DNA of 64,000 bases from Phormidesmis sp963789215 (GTDB lineage: Bacteria; Cyanobacteriota; Cyanobacteriia; Phormidesmidales; Phormidesmidaceae), in NCBI GenBank assembly GCA_963789215.1, contig CAWBJY010000002.1, positions 372,001 through 436,000 of the forward strand, written 5' to 3'. Below the pieces are notes generated by a model. That model worked only from the letters and a program-made list of their open reading frames with translations. It was not told where the DNA came from and did not search any database. The position numbers and the translations under genes are program-made. Positions 1 to 7,970 of the stretch are shown piece by piece. Within the stretch, counting starts at the first letter, position 1. Each line of letters begins with the position of its first letter.

Positions 1-315
1 GCGATGGCCGGATAGCCAGTATTTGTGCGTTTCGACTAGATAGACTTCGTGACCATCTCGATGAAAAGACCGCGCTAGCTGGAGCGCTTTGGTCATTTTT
101 GCGCCGGTTATGAGAATTCTTTTCTTTTGAGGGTTGGGCGTAGCGCTGGCTGTTTGGGTTGGGTTTCGGTAGATCGCGCTGATTGCTAAGGATGAGAGAA
201 TCATCCCGATGTTGAATGGTAGGAGGAGGAGTAATAGGGTGAGGGTGCCTATGTTTTTGAACGCTGCCGAGAGGAATCCGAAGCGAGGCTCTGAAGGAAA
301 TGAAGCCTGAGACAT
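1..315 (-). CDS. mysC: MysC, mycosporine-glycine synthase (ATP-grasp), N-terminal part only
   Basis: Reading from an ATG at 313-315 to the window edge gives 105 codons without a stop; the C-terminal part lies outside. A hydrophobic stretch near residues 20-50 (LTLLLLLPFNIG) precedes a Rossmann-like start with ILITGAKMTKALQLARSF and then THKYWLSGHR. This matches, from memory, the N-terminus of cyanobacterial MysC, the ATP-grasp enzyme that joins glycine to 4-deoxygadusol to make mycosporine-glycine. The ATP-grasp core itself is not visible. It starts 5 bases after the mysB stop, so the two are surely cotranscribed in the order mysA-mysB-mysC. The identification rests on sequence resemblance plus this context. 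Confidence 0.85.
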   Translation of the reverse strand, partial: MSQASFPSEPRFGFLSAAFKNIGTLTLLLLLLPFNIGMILSSLAISAIYRNPTQTASATPNPQKKRILITGAKMTKALQLARSFHRDGHEVYLVETHKYWLSGHR

Positions 316-320
316 TTTAT

Positions 321-1187
321 TTACCTGCTCGCTGGTTCTGGAGAACGGCGCTTGATGATGGTGAAACCGTCTCGGATGGGAAGCATGACCTGTTCTACTC
401 TGGGATCTTGGGCGACAAATTGATTGAACTGGGCGATCGCACGTCCGTTCTCTGTCCACTGGTCTTCTCCTAAATAAGGCTGACCCTGCATCAACGTATT
501 GTCTACGCAGATAAAGCCTTGAGGTGCGAGTAGCGGCGTGTCTATCAACAAGTTTACGTAGTCGATATAGCCGCCTTTGTCGGCGTCGATAAAGGCAAGG
601 TCAAATGATTCGTTGCTCTCTATGAGCTGGCGAAGGGTTTCTACGGCGGGTGCAACCGTGACTTCAATTTTGTCTCCATGGGGAGATGCTTCGAAGCAGC
701 GCTGGGCGAACTGAGCGGCGTAGTCGTCTACTTCGCAGGCTAGAAGGAAGCCGTCGGTAGGTAGGGCTTCTGCGATCGCCAATGCGGAATATCCGGTGAA
801 CATGCCAATTTCTAGCACTCGCTTTGCGCCGCTAATAGAAACCAGCATTTTGAGCAACTGCCCTTCTAGGTGGCCCGAGAGCATTTCTTGCTCTAGCGCC
901 TTGGTGGTTTTGCCGGTGTTGAAGCGATCGCCCCAATTTTCTTGCTGTGTGGCTTTCGTCAGTTGGGCAAGTGCTACTGACTCATCTGTTGTACAAGCTT
1001 CTATGTAAGGGTCTAAACCTGCTGCAAGCCGAGTTGCCTGTGCGAGTGCCGCTCTGAACTGCGGTGAAACTGACTCGCGCTCGGCGGCAGCCTGAAGCTG
1101 CTCTAGCTGCTGAACAAGGATACCTAATGGCGTAACTGGCCTGGCGGTTATGGGGGTGACATCAATAGTCTCTGCGGCGCTTACCAT
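321..1187 (-). CDS. mysB: MysB, class I SAM-dependent O-methyltransferase of MAA synthesis
   Basis: The 288-residue product has the size and fold of the O-methyltransferase that converts demethyl-4-deoxygadusol to 4-deoxygadusol. The SAM-binding motif I is visible as VLEIGMFTGYSALAIAEAL, followed by the acidic loop ACEVDDYA, FDLAFIDADKGGYIDY and the metal/substrate region ICVDNTLMQG, as in the caffeoyl-CoA O-methyltransferase superfamily. The N-terminal segment RPVTPLGILVQQLEQL is also typical of cyanobacterial MysB. The ATG at 1187 is preceded by an AGGAGAA Shine-Dalgarno about 11 bases upstream. It sits between mysA (152-bp spacer containing tandem repeats) and mysC (5-bp spacer). Cytoplasmic; expected to act on the product of the adjacent cyclase. 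Confidence 0.92.
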   Translation of the reverse strand: MVSAAETIDVTPITARPVTPLGILVQQLEQLQAAAERESVSPQFRAALAQATRLAAGLDPYIEACTTDESVALAQLTKATQQENWGDRFNTGKTTKALEQEMLSGHLEGQLLKMLVSISGAKRVLEIGMFTGYSALAIAEALPTDGFLLACEVDDYAAQFAQRCFEASPHGDKIEVTVAPAVETLRQLIESNESFDLAFIDADKGGYIDYVNLLIDTPLLAPQGFICVDNTLMQGQPYLGEDQWTENGRAIAQFNQFVAQDPRVEQVMLPIRDGFTIIKRRSPEPASR

Positions 1188-1230
1188 TTTGAGAGCATTC
1201 TCCTACGTTTTTTGGGTTTGGAACAACGCG

Positions 1231-1334
1231 CCTGATGCTTCGAGTCCTGGTGCTTCGAGTCCTGATGCTTCGAGCCATTCAGGCGCACTTGGTCAGGCGC
1301 ATTTGATTAGGCGCATTTGATTAGGCGCGTTTGG
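1231..1334. repeat. Two short tandem repeat blocks between mysA and mysB
   Basis: Three copies of a 15-bp unit (CCTGATGCTTCGAGT and variants) occupy 1231-1275. They are followed at 1280-1334 by four copies of a 14-15-bp unit (CAGGCGCATTTGATT and variants). The block begins 4 bases beyond the mysA stop codon and fills most of the mysA-mysB spacer. The copies differ by one to three bases, so they are not all recent. Confidence 0.9.
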
Positions 1335-1338
1335 AGAG

Positions 1339-3147
1339 CTACGTAAAAGATAGTGCCTTGACAGGCTCCTCTTTGTCTCTAACCGGCAGGGTGGGCGGCT
1401 CGGCAATAGGCTGACCCACCGTAGAGGGATCTTCTAATCCCACATCGCGGCAGTGTGGCTCTATGCCCCATCCGCCTCTAGGATAATCGGCACAGACGGC
1501 TGCATAGTCATCTATAGCCTGAAATAGCTCTACGCGGCTAAGCTCGTTTAGGTAACCGCATTGACCAATTTTTCCTTTAGGCAGCGGGGCGGCTAAGTTT
1601 TGTCCGCGCTTTTGAAAAATCTTTTCTTGAGAGGCGTACAGCGTTTCTTTATTCTCTAGTACGTCGTGCCACAAGCTGAGTCCAAAAGCGCTAATTAGAC
1701 GCATGATGCGATGACATTCTGCTTCGGTAATCCAGTCCATTCGGTAGCTGAGATACGCCCCAAATCCCATGCCAATAGCCACTGCATGGCCATGTAGCAA
1801 ACCGGCTTCAATCTCAAATCCGGGCGACCAGGTGTGGCCGTAGGCATGGGGGCGACACTGGTGCGTTTCGTAGAGGTTGTTGTACTCTGCCGCAACGTAG
1901 CTGCGGATGGCTCCGCCTAGAATCTTTTGCGAGAGTGGCCCAATGGCTTCATCGCTGTTTCCATTTTGACCGGTGATTGTGCCAAAGCGAGTAGAGATGA
2001 GTCTTGGCCCGGCAGCTTCTAAGTCTTCAAATAGCTCAATGTCTTTGATGACCGCCATCTTAATAATTTCGATGATGCCGTGGCGTAACCAGCCTTCTTT
2101 GAGCGTACTGAAGAAGAATCGATCGGTAATGGAGAGAATAGGAGGATGGTAAGCGCCAAAGAGATTTTTGTAGCCAAAGCCATCGCAGCAGGTGCGGGGT
2201 GAAGGCCCAGCGTCTACACCCGCCACAATAGAGGTAGAAAGCATAATGTAAGGCGTGTTGCGGTGATAGAGGGCGCAGGCTAATCCCCCGGTATCAGCAA
2301 GCACACCTCCGCCCATCAACAAGACCGGCTCATTGCGAGAAACGCCAAGCTGCTTAAAGTCTCCCATCATTCTTTCAACGGTGTGGATGCCCTTGTCGAC
2401 TTCCATCGCCCGGTATACGCGCTTTTCTAGCAAGATATGGTGATAGGCAAAATAGCGCTCTAGCTGTTCTCCATAAAACTGCTCTACGTTTTCGTCAATT
2501 AGACAAACGCATCGTCCGTATGAGATATAAGTATCTCTAAGAAGAGAATTCTCTACGTCTAGCGTATTATCGACAATTCTGATAGAGGAAAAGGTACTAG
2601 AGCGAACAACGGCTTCTATTGTTTGGTCGTCTGCGGTGCTCTCGACAAAACCAGCGCTCTCCCTGTAGCAAGAAGTCGGGTAAACCGCGTGAGGATTTGT
2701 AACTACGAGCTTTTGCGAAAGATCTCGATAAAAGTCTTTTTGCTCTGCGCTAGGCGCGGCGCTAATGAGATAACTCAGCAATTTTCGCTCGTTTAGCTCG
2801 GATTGATACACCTGATTTGAGAAAGCATACCACTGGCTGCCTTTGGCTGAGTCGAAGGCTGATAATAGCTCGGCTAATAGCCCAAAGAAGCGTCCTAGTG
2901 AAAAGTTAAGACAGCTTCTAAGGCTGCGGCAAGCGGAGATGCCGGCGATCGCATTTGCTTCGGCAAACTCTTCACCTAATGCCTTGGAAAAGGCAGGGCT
3001 GTCTACTAGCGCCAGAATAAGCCGATCGAAGCTAGGGTCAGCAAAGACAGCTTTAGTGCTGTTTTCTACGCTTTGGTTAGTGAGAGACTTGGCATCTTGC
3101 TGTGAGATGAATGCGTTGATTGCAACAGTCGTAGATGTTGGGGGCAT
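1339..3147 (-). CDS. mysA: Sedoheptulose-7-phosphate cyclase (MysA-like C7-cyclitol synthase) with long N-terminal extension
   Basis: This is a 602-residue member of the 3-dehydroquinate synthase superfamily. The core spans about residues 190-565: NAD-binding GGGVLADTGG near 278-287, metal ligands E360 in HGIIEIIKMAV, H438 in AYGHTWSP and H454 in HGHAV, and the C7-cyclase signature YPRGG at 555-559. By context it makes demethyl-4-deoxygadusol from sedoheptulose 7-phosphate. Two oddities: residues 1-185 are an extra helix-rich region absent from the roughly 410-residue cyanobacterial MysA proteins, and the substrate loop at 311-330 reads VDAGPSPRTCCDGFG then YKNLFGAYHPP, with Arg and Asp where dehydroquinate synthase has Lys and Asn. 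The product could therefore be an epi-valiolone type cyclitol instead. The ATG at 3147 begins MPPTSTT; no upstream in-frame alternative is convincing. Confidence 0.85.
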   Translation of the reverse strand: MPPTSTTVAINAFISQQDAKSLTNQSVENSTKAVFADPSFDRLILALVDSPAFSKALGEEFAEANAIAGISACRSLRSCLNFSLGRFFGLLAELLSAFDSAKGSQWYAFSNQVYQSELNERKLLSYLISAAPSAEQKDFYRDLSQKLVVTNPHAVYPTSCYRESAGFVESTADDQTIEAVVRSSTFSSIRIVDNTLDVENSLLRDTYISYGRCVCLIDENVEQFYGEQLERYFAYHHILLEKRVYRAMEVDKGIHTVERMMGDFKQLGVSRNEPVLLMGGGVLADTGGLACALYHRNTPYIMLSTSIVAGVDAGPSPRTCCDGFGYKNLFGAYHPPILSITDRFFFSTLKEGWLRHGIIEIIKMAVIKDIELFEDLEAAGPRLISTRFGTITGQNGNSDEAIGPLSQKILGGAIRSYVAAEYNNLYETHQCRPHAYGHTWSPGFEIEAGLLHGHAVAIGMGFGAYLSYRMDWITEAECHRIMRLISAFGLSLWHDVLENKETLYASQEKIFQKRGQNLAAPLPKGKIGQCGYLNELSRVELFQAIDDYAAVCADYPRGGWGIEPHCRDVGLEDPSTVGQPIAEPPTLPVRDKEEPVKALSFT

Positions 3148-3622
3148 TGTGTGAGATAGCGTGGGAAAAGGTATTTCAGAGAGTATTGCGGAGAACTTGG
3201 TCGTTTGATGAGGCTATTGTGAGAGGCTGCTGTAGTAGCGCCGCGCACAACAAAGTGCTGCTATAGCTGTAGGCTATAGCTATCTATAAATGTTGAACAG
3301 GCTGGTTGAACAGGCTTGTTTCAATTCATAGAAATCCAGAAAATTCTTACTGGCTTGTTCTTTAATGTCTTGTATTAAATCTCTCTTTTTACCCTAACAT
3401 AGGATTAAAAAGGCTTGGGTTATCTTTCGGAGTATTTTTTAGAGAGAATCTATCTATAGACAATTCCGCAATGCTGCTTTTTCTACGCTGCTCTTAAGGC
3501 ACTGCTGCTCTTAAGTCAATACATCATTTGGAAGACTCGCGTAAAATGAGAAAGCTGTTGTATGACCGGCTGCATTGGCGAATTTGCTACTATAAAACTG
3601 CTTTTTGTGGTATTTGAAGAAC
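3148..3622. other. Gene-free region, probable mys promoter region
   Basis: No credible gene is seen on either strand. The part next to mysA should hold the mys operon promoter, read on the minus strand; no clear -35/-10 pair was found. The region has two GCTATAGC palindromes at 3270-3277 and 3283-3290 and a duplicated 13-mer at 3292-3317. The remainder is unremarkable AT-richer sequence downstream of the MscS-like gene. Confidence 0.6.
3270..3317 (-). promoter_or_regulatory. Operator-like repeats upstream of mysA
   Basis: Two 8-bp palindromes (GCTATAGC) lie 13 bp apart, followed directly by two copies of the 13-mer GTTGAACAGGCTG at 3292-3304 and 3305-3317. Equal spacing of palindromes next to a promoter region suggests a transcription-factor site, but no regulator is identified. 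They lie 123-170 bp upstream of the mysA ATG. Confidence 0.3.
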
Positions 3623-4762
3623 CTAGATTGTGACGGGAGAATCGACGTAGATAGTCGGATCTTCTACGGAAAACTCAATGTCGTATTCCAACAGCTTTTG
3701 GGCGACGGTGTTGTTGGCGAGTTCTAGCAGGCGTTTGCGAAGCTGAAGGGAGTTTTCGCTAGAGCCAAGAATGAAGAACGTAACGCGAGCGCGAGAACCT
3801 GGACGGCCTTCTAGCTCGAAGATACTGATTTTTGTACTGCCTGGATCGATGCCGTAGAGAGCGTCTGTGCTGGCTTTGACGACTTGCTCTACCAAAGCCT
3901 GTTCTCGTTCTGCGAGCGATCGCACAAAATCTAAATACAGCAGCACCATCACCTTCTTGCCGCGCGTGACATTCTCAATATCGAGATTTGCCATGGTGGA
4001 GTTGGGCACAATCACCAGCGTACTTTTCGCGGCTGTTCGCAGCTTGGTCGATCGCAGGCCGATCGACTCGACCCTGGCATATACATCGTCGGCCTGTGGG
4101 TTAAAGTTTACGCGGATATGTTCTCCGGGTACGAAAGGGCGATCGAGATAGAGCACGATGGTGCCAAAAAGCTGTTCTAGCGTTTTTTGGGCGGCAAAGG
4201 CGATCGCAGCGCCACCGATGCCAAAGCCAGCGACTAATCCAACTAGGCTAACGCCCTGATTTTGAGCAAAGGCAACCACGGCAATAATGCCAATAATCAC
4301 GTTCATAATCGTTTCTAACACCAGCAGCATTTCATCGACCTCCAGATTGAGGCTGCGCACGATGTTGATACCGTAGACCCGCACGAACTGGCGGAACAAA
4401 CGAGAGGCTAGCCAGGCAATAGTGGCAATAGTGGCCAGCGTGACAAAGAAGCCGAGAAACCCGTAAATGCCTTGATATTCTTTGAGTACGCTGAGGCTCA
4501 GCGATATGAGAATGAAGGTGCCTGCGGTGCGAAAGATAGGCTCTATTGGCTGAACTAAGTCTTTGTAGACGGTGTTAACGCGATCGGGTGCGATTCGGTT
4601 GACTAAAAATCTCACTAGCCTGGGCGTAAAGCGGCCAATCAGTAAAGAGAGTAAAACAAAGATTAAAAACAGCCCTAGCTGAATACCTAGTCGGATAAGA
4701 GACAGCTGCATTTCGCGGTCGAATTGGAAAATCTCTTGTAGGGCTGAGATAAAGGTTTCCAT
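3623..4762 (-). CDS. MscS-family small-conductance mechanosensitive channel (paralogue A)
   Basis: The predicted inner-membrane channel has 379 residues from the ATG at 4762 (METFISAL). The open frame continues upstream into the neighbouring gene, but that part is a Ser/Tyr-rich repeat (YSHQP twice) read from tandem DNA repeats, so it was not taken as coding. Three or more hydrophobic segments precede the family pore helix and beta domain: GFGIGGAAIAFAAQKTLEQL, then LYLDRPFVPGEHI and SIGLRSTKLRT. The function is presumably release of osmolytes under hypo-osmotic stress. It follows a paralogue (4833-5915) with which it shares these motifs, so the pair is a tandem duplication. No clear Shine-Dalgarno precedes 4762, so translation may be coupled to the upstream gene. 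Confidence 0.85.
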   Translation of the reverse strand: METFISALQEIFQFDREMQLSLIRLGIQLGLFLIFVLLSLLIGRFTPRLVRFLVNRIAPDRVNTVYKDLVQPIEPIFRTAGTFILISLSLSVLKEYQGIYGFLGFFVTLATIATIAWLASRLFRQFVRVYGINIVRSLNLEVDEMLLVLETIMNVIIGIIAVVAFAQNQGVSLVGLVAGFGIGGAAIAFAAQKTLEQLFGTIVLYLDRPFVPGEHIRVNFNPQADDVYARVESIGLRSTKLRTAAKSTLVIVPNSTMANLDIENVTRGKKVMVLLYLDFVRSLAEREQALVEQVVKASTDALYGIDPGSTKISIFELEGRPGSRARVTFFILGSSENSLQLRKRLLELANNTVAQKLLEYDIEFSVEDPTIYVDSPVTI

Positions 4763-4793
4763 AGATGGGAATAGAGACGCTAAGGACGCTGAA

Positions 4794-4835
4794 GAGTACG
4801 GCTGATGAGAATACGGCTGGTGAGAATACGGCCTA
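4794..4835. repeat. 15-bp tandem repeat at an MscS stop codon
   Basis: The unit GAGAATACGGCTGGT occurs about 2.8 times from 4794 to 4835, and its last copy runs into the TAG stop of paralogue B (4833-4835). The same DNA produces the YSHQP repeat in the untranslated upstream extension of paralogue A. Confidence 0.85.
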
Positions 4836-5915
4836 GATGGTGATAGGAGAATCGACGTTGACTCTGCGTTCTTCGATATCGAAGTCGATGCCGAACTCTT
4901 TGAGCTTTTGAGCGACGTTGCGACTGGCAATATCGAGTAGCTGGCCGCGCAGCTCCATTGAGACTTCCCCTGACCCTAAAATAAAAAACGTGACCTGCGC
5001 CCTGGTTTCTAGGACGGTTTCAGGATCTATAAAGGCGATGTCTGTGCTGCTAGCGTCGATACCAAAGATGCCCTGAGTGCTCTCTAAAATGACCTGGCGA
5101 ATGAGGGCTTTTTCGTCGTTGGCGATCGCCCGATGAAACCGTAAATACACAATCGACATCACTTTTTTGGCCCCGGTGAAGTTCTCGATGGTAATCTGCG
5201 TCAGCACGTTATTTGGCACAATCACCAAAGTGCCTTTGCCCGAAGTGCGAATTTTGGTGGAGCGCAGCCCAATGGATTCGACCTGCCCGAAGGTGCGATC
5301 GGGTAGACCGATATAGTCGTCGATGACAAAGGGGCGATCGATATAGAGAATGATGCTGCTGATGACCTGCTCTAGCGTTTTTTGGGCGGCAAAGGCTACG
5401 GCTAAACCGCCGACCCCCAAGCTGGCGACTAGCCCAACGACGTTAATCTGATGGGTTTGGCCAAAGATGATAGCGACGACAGCGGCCCCACCGACGATGG
5501 TGGCGACTTTCCCTAAGAGCAATACTTCGCCGTTAATTTTGCGATTGTCTCGGACGGCGGTGTTGAGCAGGTAAACGCCGAAGAAATCTTTAGCTAGGCG
5601 GTAGAGCAGTGAGATGATGAGGCCGCTAACGAGCAGACCTAGCGGTACTTCTATGAATGTGTAGAATTTAGAGCCGGAAAGGAACAGATCGATTAAAACA
5701 TCGGCGGCGCTAAGGGCTAGCGATGTGGCCAATAGCGATTGATTGGGCTCGATGACATCGGCGTAGATGGTCTTGGACCATTTGAGCTGGTCGAATAGGG
5801 TGCGAAATAAAGCGGGCAGGAGTTTGAAGGCGATCGCGCTGACCGCTACTGTGAGCGCAATTACTAGTCCTAGCTCTACTTCTGTCGAAGCAAAGATCTC
5901 TAAAGTCGTATCCAC
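4833..5915 (-). CDS. MscS-family small-conductance mechanosensitive channel (paralogue B)
   Basis: The product is a 360-residue membrane protein. Hydrophobic helices in the first half are followed by the MscS signature GVGGLAVAFAAQKTLEQV, LYIDRPFVIDDYI and ESIGLRSTKIRT. The C-terminal cytoplasmic domain ends NVDSPITI, almost identical to the NVDSPVTI-like end of paralogue A. Two GTG starts compete; the one at 5915 has AGGAAG at a proper six-base distance, whereas the one at 5921 abuts that sequence, so 5915 is preferred. It is the upstream member of a two-gene tandem array and is separated from paralogue A by 70 bp of repeats. The pair may form distinct or mixed heptamers; this is inference. 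Confidence 0.87.
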   Translation of the reverse strand: MDTTLEIFASTEVELGLVIALTVAVSAIAFKLLPALFRTLFDQLKWSKTIYADVIEPNQSLLATSLALSAADVLIDLFLSGSKFYTFIEVPLGLLVSGLIISLLYRLAKDFFGVYLLNTAVRDNRKINGEVLLLGKVATIVGGAAVVAIIFGQTHQINVVGLVASLGVGGLAVAFAAQKTLEQVISSIILYIDRPFVIDDYIGLPDRTFGQVESIGLRSTKIRTSGKGTLVIVPNNVLTQITIENFTGAKKVMSIVYLRFHRAIANDEKALIRQVILESTQGIFGIDASSTDIAFIDPETVLETRAQVTFFILGSGEVSMELRGQLLDIASRNVAQKLKEFGIDFDIEERRVNVDSPITI

Positions 5916-6175
5916 AGTCACCTTCCTGCTGAGTCTGGTCTATTTAGATTTTCATAGCATAGGCTACACGCCGATGGGTTAAATGCTTCAGCAGTCTCGC
6001 TTGCTGACTAACCGCGTACTCAAGCTGCTCGCCGTGGTCCATCTTGCAATAATGGATCAAGTCAGATCATCTAGAATTCGGTTACGTTCTACACGAGCAC
6101 TGATTCCTTCTTTAACCATGACGTTTTGAATAGAACGTTTGTCTTCAGTTGGTCTTCATTATACTTTCAGCGAGA

Positions 6176-7951
6176 CTACTCTCCGCTATCGCCTAGCTGT
6201 AGCGCATAGAGCTTCGCATATACGCCATCTTGCTCAATCAGCTCTTGATGGGTGCCGCGCTCGGCGATGTTGCCTGCTTGAATAACGAGTACCTGATCGG
6301 CTTGAGTGACGGTGCTAAGGCGGTGGGCAATGACGAAGCTGGTGCGGTTTTTGAGGAGTTGAGCGATCGCATCTTGCACCAATCTTTCTGTTTGCGTGTC
6401 AATGCTGCTAGTCGCCTCGTCCAAAATCAAAATACGCGGATTGATCAGCACTGCTCGAGCAATGCTGATTAGCTGCCGTTGCCCCTGGCTTAAAGATGCA
6501 CCCCGTTCACCTAAAACGGTGGCGTAGCCTTGAGGCAGCGTCGTGACAAACTTATGAACATTTGCCACCTGCGCGGCCGCCTCAATCTCAGCCTGACTGG
6601 CGTTGGGCCGACCGAAGGCAATGTTTTCGGCGACTGTCCCGGCAAAGAGAATGTTGTCTTGTAAGACGAATCCAAGCTGACGGCGAAGGCTGGACTGGGT
6701 GACGGTGCGGATGTCGATGTCGTCTACTTTGACCGCGCCGCCGGTGACGTCGTAGTACCGCAAAATCAGGTTGATGATGGTGCTTTTACCCGCTCCGGTG
6801 GCTCCTACGAGGGCGACCATTTGCCCCGGCTGAGCGCAGAGATTGACCTGATTGAGAATAGTTTGGCCGGGTTCGTAGCCAAAAGAGACTTGTTCGAAGG
6901 AGACTTTGCCTTTGATTGGAGGCATCTCTGTTGCATTAATCGCATCTTGTAGAAGTTCGGGTTCGTCGAGAAGCGAGAAGATTCTTTCGAGTCCGGCGAT
7001 CGCACTTTGCGCCTGCGTGTAAAACTGGCTGAGAATTTGAATGGGCCTAAAAAACTGTTGCACATAGAGTAAGAAGGCGGTGACTGTGCCGACCGTTGCC
7101 CCACCGCTGACCGCTAGATAGCCGCCGTAGGCCAACACCCCTGCGGTGGCGAGCGTATTGAGAAAGTCAATCGATGGTAGAAAGGCAGAGGTAACGGCGA
7201 CCGCCTGTATGTTGGCGTCTCGGTTAGCCGCGTTGAGGACTTCAAAGCTGTCGATGTTGTAGGCCACTCGATTGAACGCTTGGGCTTCTTTAACGCTGCT
7301 GACATCTTCTTCTATTCGCGCTGAGAGATCGCCGATGGTTTCTCGGGTAACTCTAAATTTGGTTCTGGCCCAGCGAGAGAAAACGCTGGTCGTGATAATC
7401 ATGATGGGCACAACTAGGTTACTGAGTAGCCCGAGCTGAAGATTGATCAACAGCATGGCAATAATGATGCCGACTAAGCTGAAGGTGTTGCCCAAAATTT
7501 GAGGAATGCTCTGACCAAACGCGTTGTTGATAACGCTAACGTCGTTGAGCAGACGGCTCATGAGATCGCCCGCTTCGCTTTTGTCGAAGTAGCCAATAGA
7601 AAGACTTTGAATTTTGGTAAAAATATCCTGTCGGAGCTGAGCTAGTACCTTTTGAACAATTGCGCCGACTCTGAAAATCTGGGCGCGAATGGCAAAGGTG
7701 CCAATGATGTAGATGCAGGCGAGTCCGGCAATCATCCACATGAGTCCGGAGAGATTTTTGGGGCGAATGAGATTGTCGATAGACCAGCCGATAAGAAAGG
7801 GGCCGATGGCCTGAGTGGCTGCGCCGATGACGACTGCGCCGATAGCGATGGGAAGTTCGCTACGGTAGGGCTTGACGTAGGCAAGAAAGCGATTGACGGT
7901 AGAGAGCTGTTTTTTGGCTTTCTTTTCGGGGGCGATGGGTGCGCTTGTCAT
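6176..7951 (-). CDS. ABC exporter half-transporter, canonical catalytic subunit (TM288/LmrD-type)
   Basis: The 591-residue product is a fused membrane domain (six helices expected, about residues 20-320) and an ATPase domain (about 345-590). Walker A is GATGAGKSTI, the signature is the variant SLSQGQRQL, Walker B is ILILDEATSSID with the catalytic Glu, and the H-loop is IAHRLSTV. The partner gene immediately upstream (19-bp gap) encodes a half-transporter with a canonical LSGGQ signature but Asp replacing the Walker B Glu. This reciprocal arrangement is the hallmark of heterodimeric bacterial exporters such as TM287/TM288 and LmrCD, with one degenerate and one working site. The substrate is unknown: a drug, lipid or peptide are possible. 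Integral inner-membrane protein. Confidence 0.9.
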   Translation of the reverse strand: MTSAPIAPEKKAKKQLSTVNRFLAYVKPYRSELPIAIGAVVIGAATQAIGPFLIGWSIDNLIRPKNLSGLMWMIAGLACIYIIGTFAIRAQIFRVGAIVQKVLAQLRQDIFTKIQSLSIGYFDKSEAGDLMSRLLNDVSVINNAFGQSIPQILGNTFSLVGIIIAMLLINLQLGLLSNLVVPIMIITTSVFSRWARTKFRVTRETIGDLSARIEEDVSSVKEAQAFNRVAYNIDSFEVLNAANRDANIQAVAVTSAFLPSIDFLNTLATAGVLAYGGYLAVSGGATVGTVTAFLLYVQQFFRPIQILSQFYTQAQSAIAGLERIFSLLDEPELLQDAINATEMPPIKGKVSFEQVSFGYEPGQTILNQVNLCAQPGQMVALVGATGAGKSTIINLILRYYDVTGGAVKVDDIDIRTVTQSSLRRQLGFVLQDNILFAGTVAENIAFGRPNASQAEIEAAAQVANVHKFVTTLPQGYATVLGERGASLSQGQRQLISIARAVLINPRILILDEATSSIDTQTERLVQDAIAQLLKNRTSFVIAHRLSTVTQADQVLVIQAGNIAERGTHQELIEQDGVYAKLYALQLGDSGE

Positions 7952-7970
7952 AGGAAGGAGTGGCTAGGCG

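Noticed and set aside
4763..4930. 56-residue upstream extension of MscS paralogue A
   Set aside because: It is encoded by tandem repeats and the 3' end of the neighbouring gene, and has no family sequence; the ATG at 4762 is preferred.
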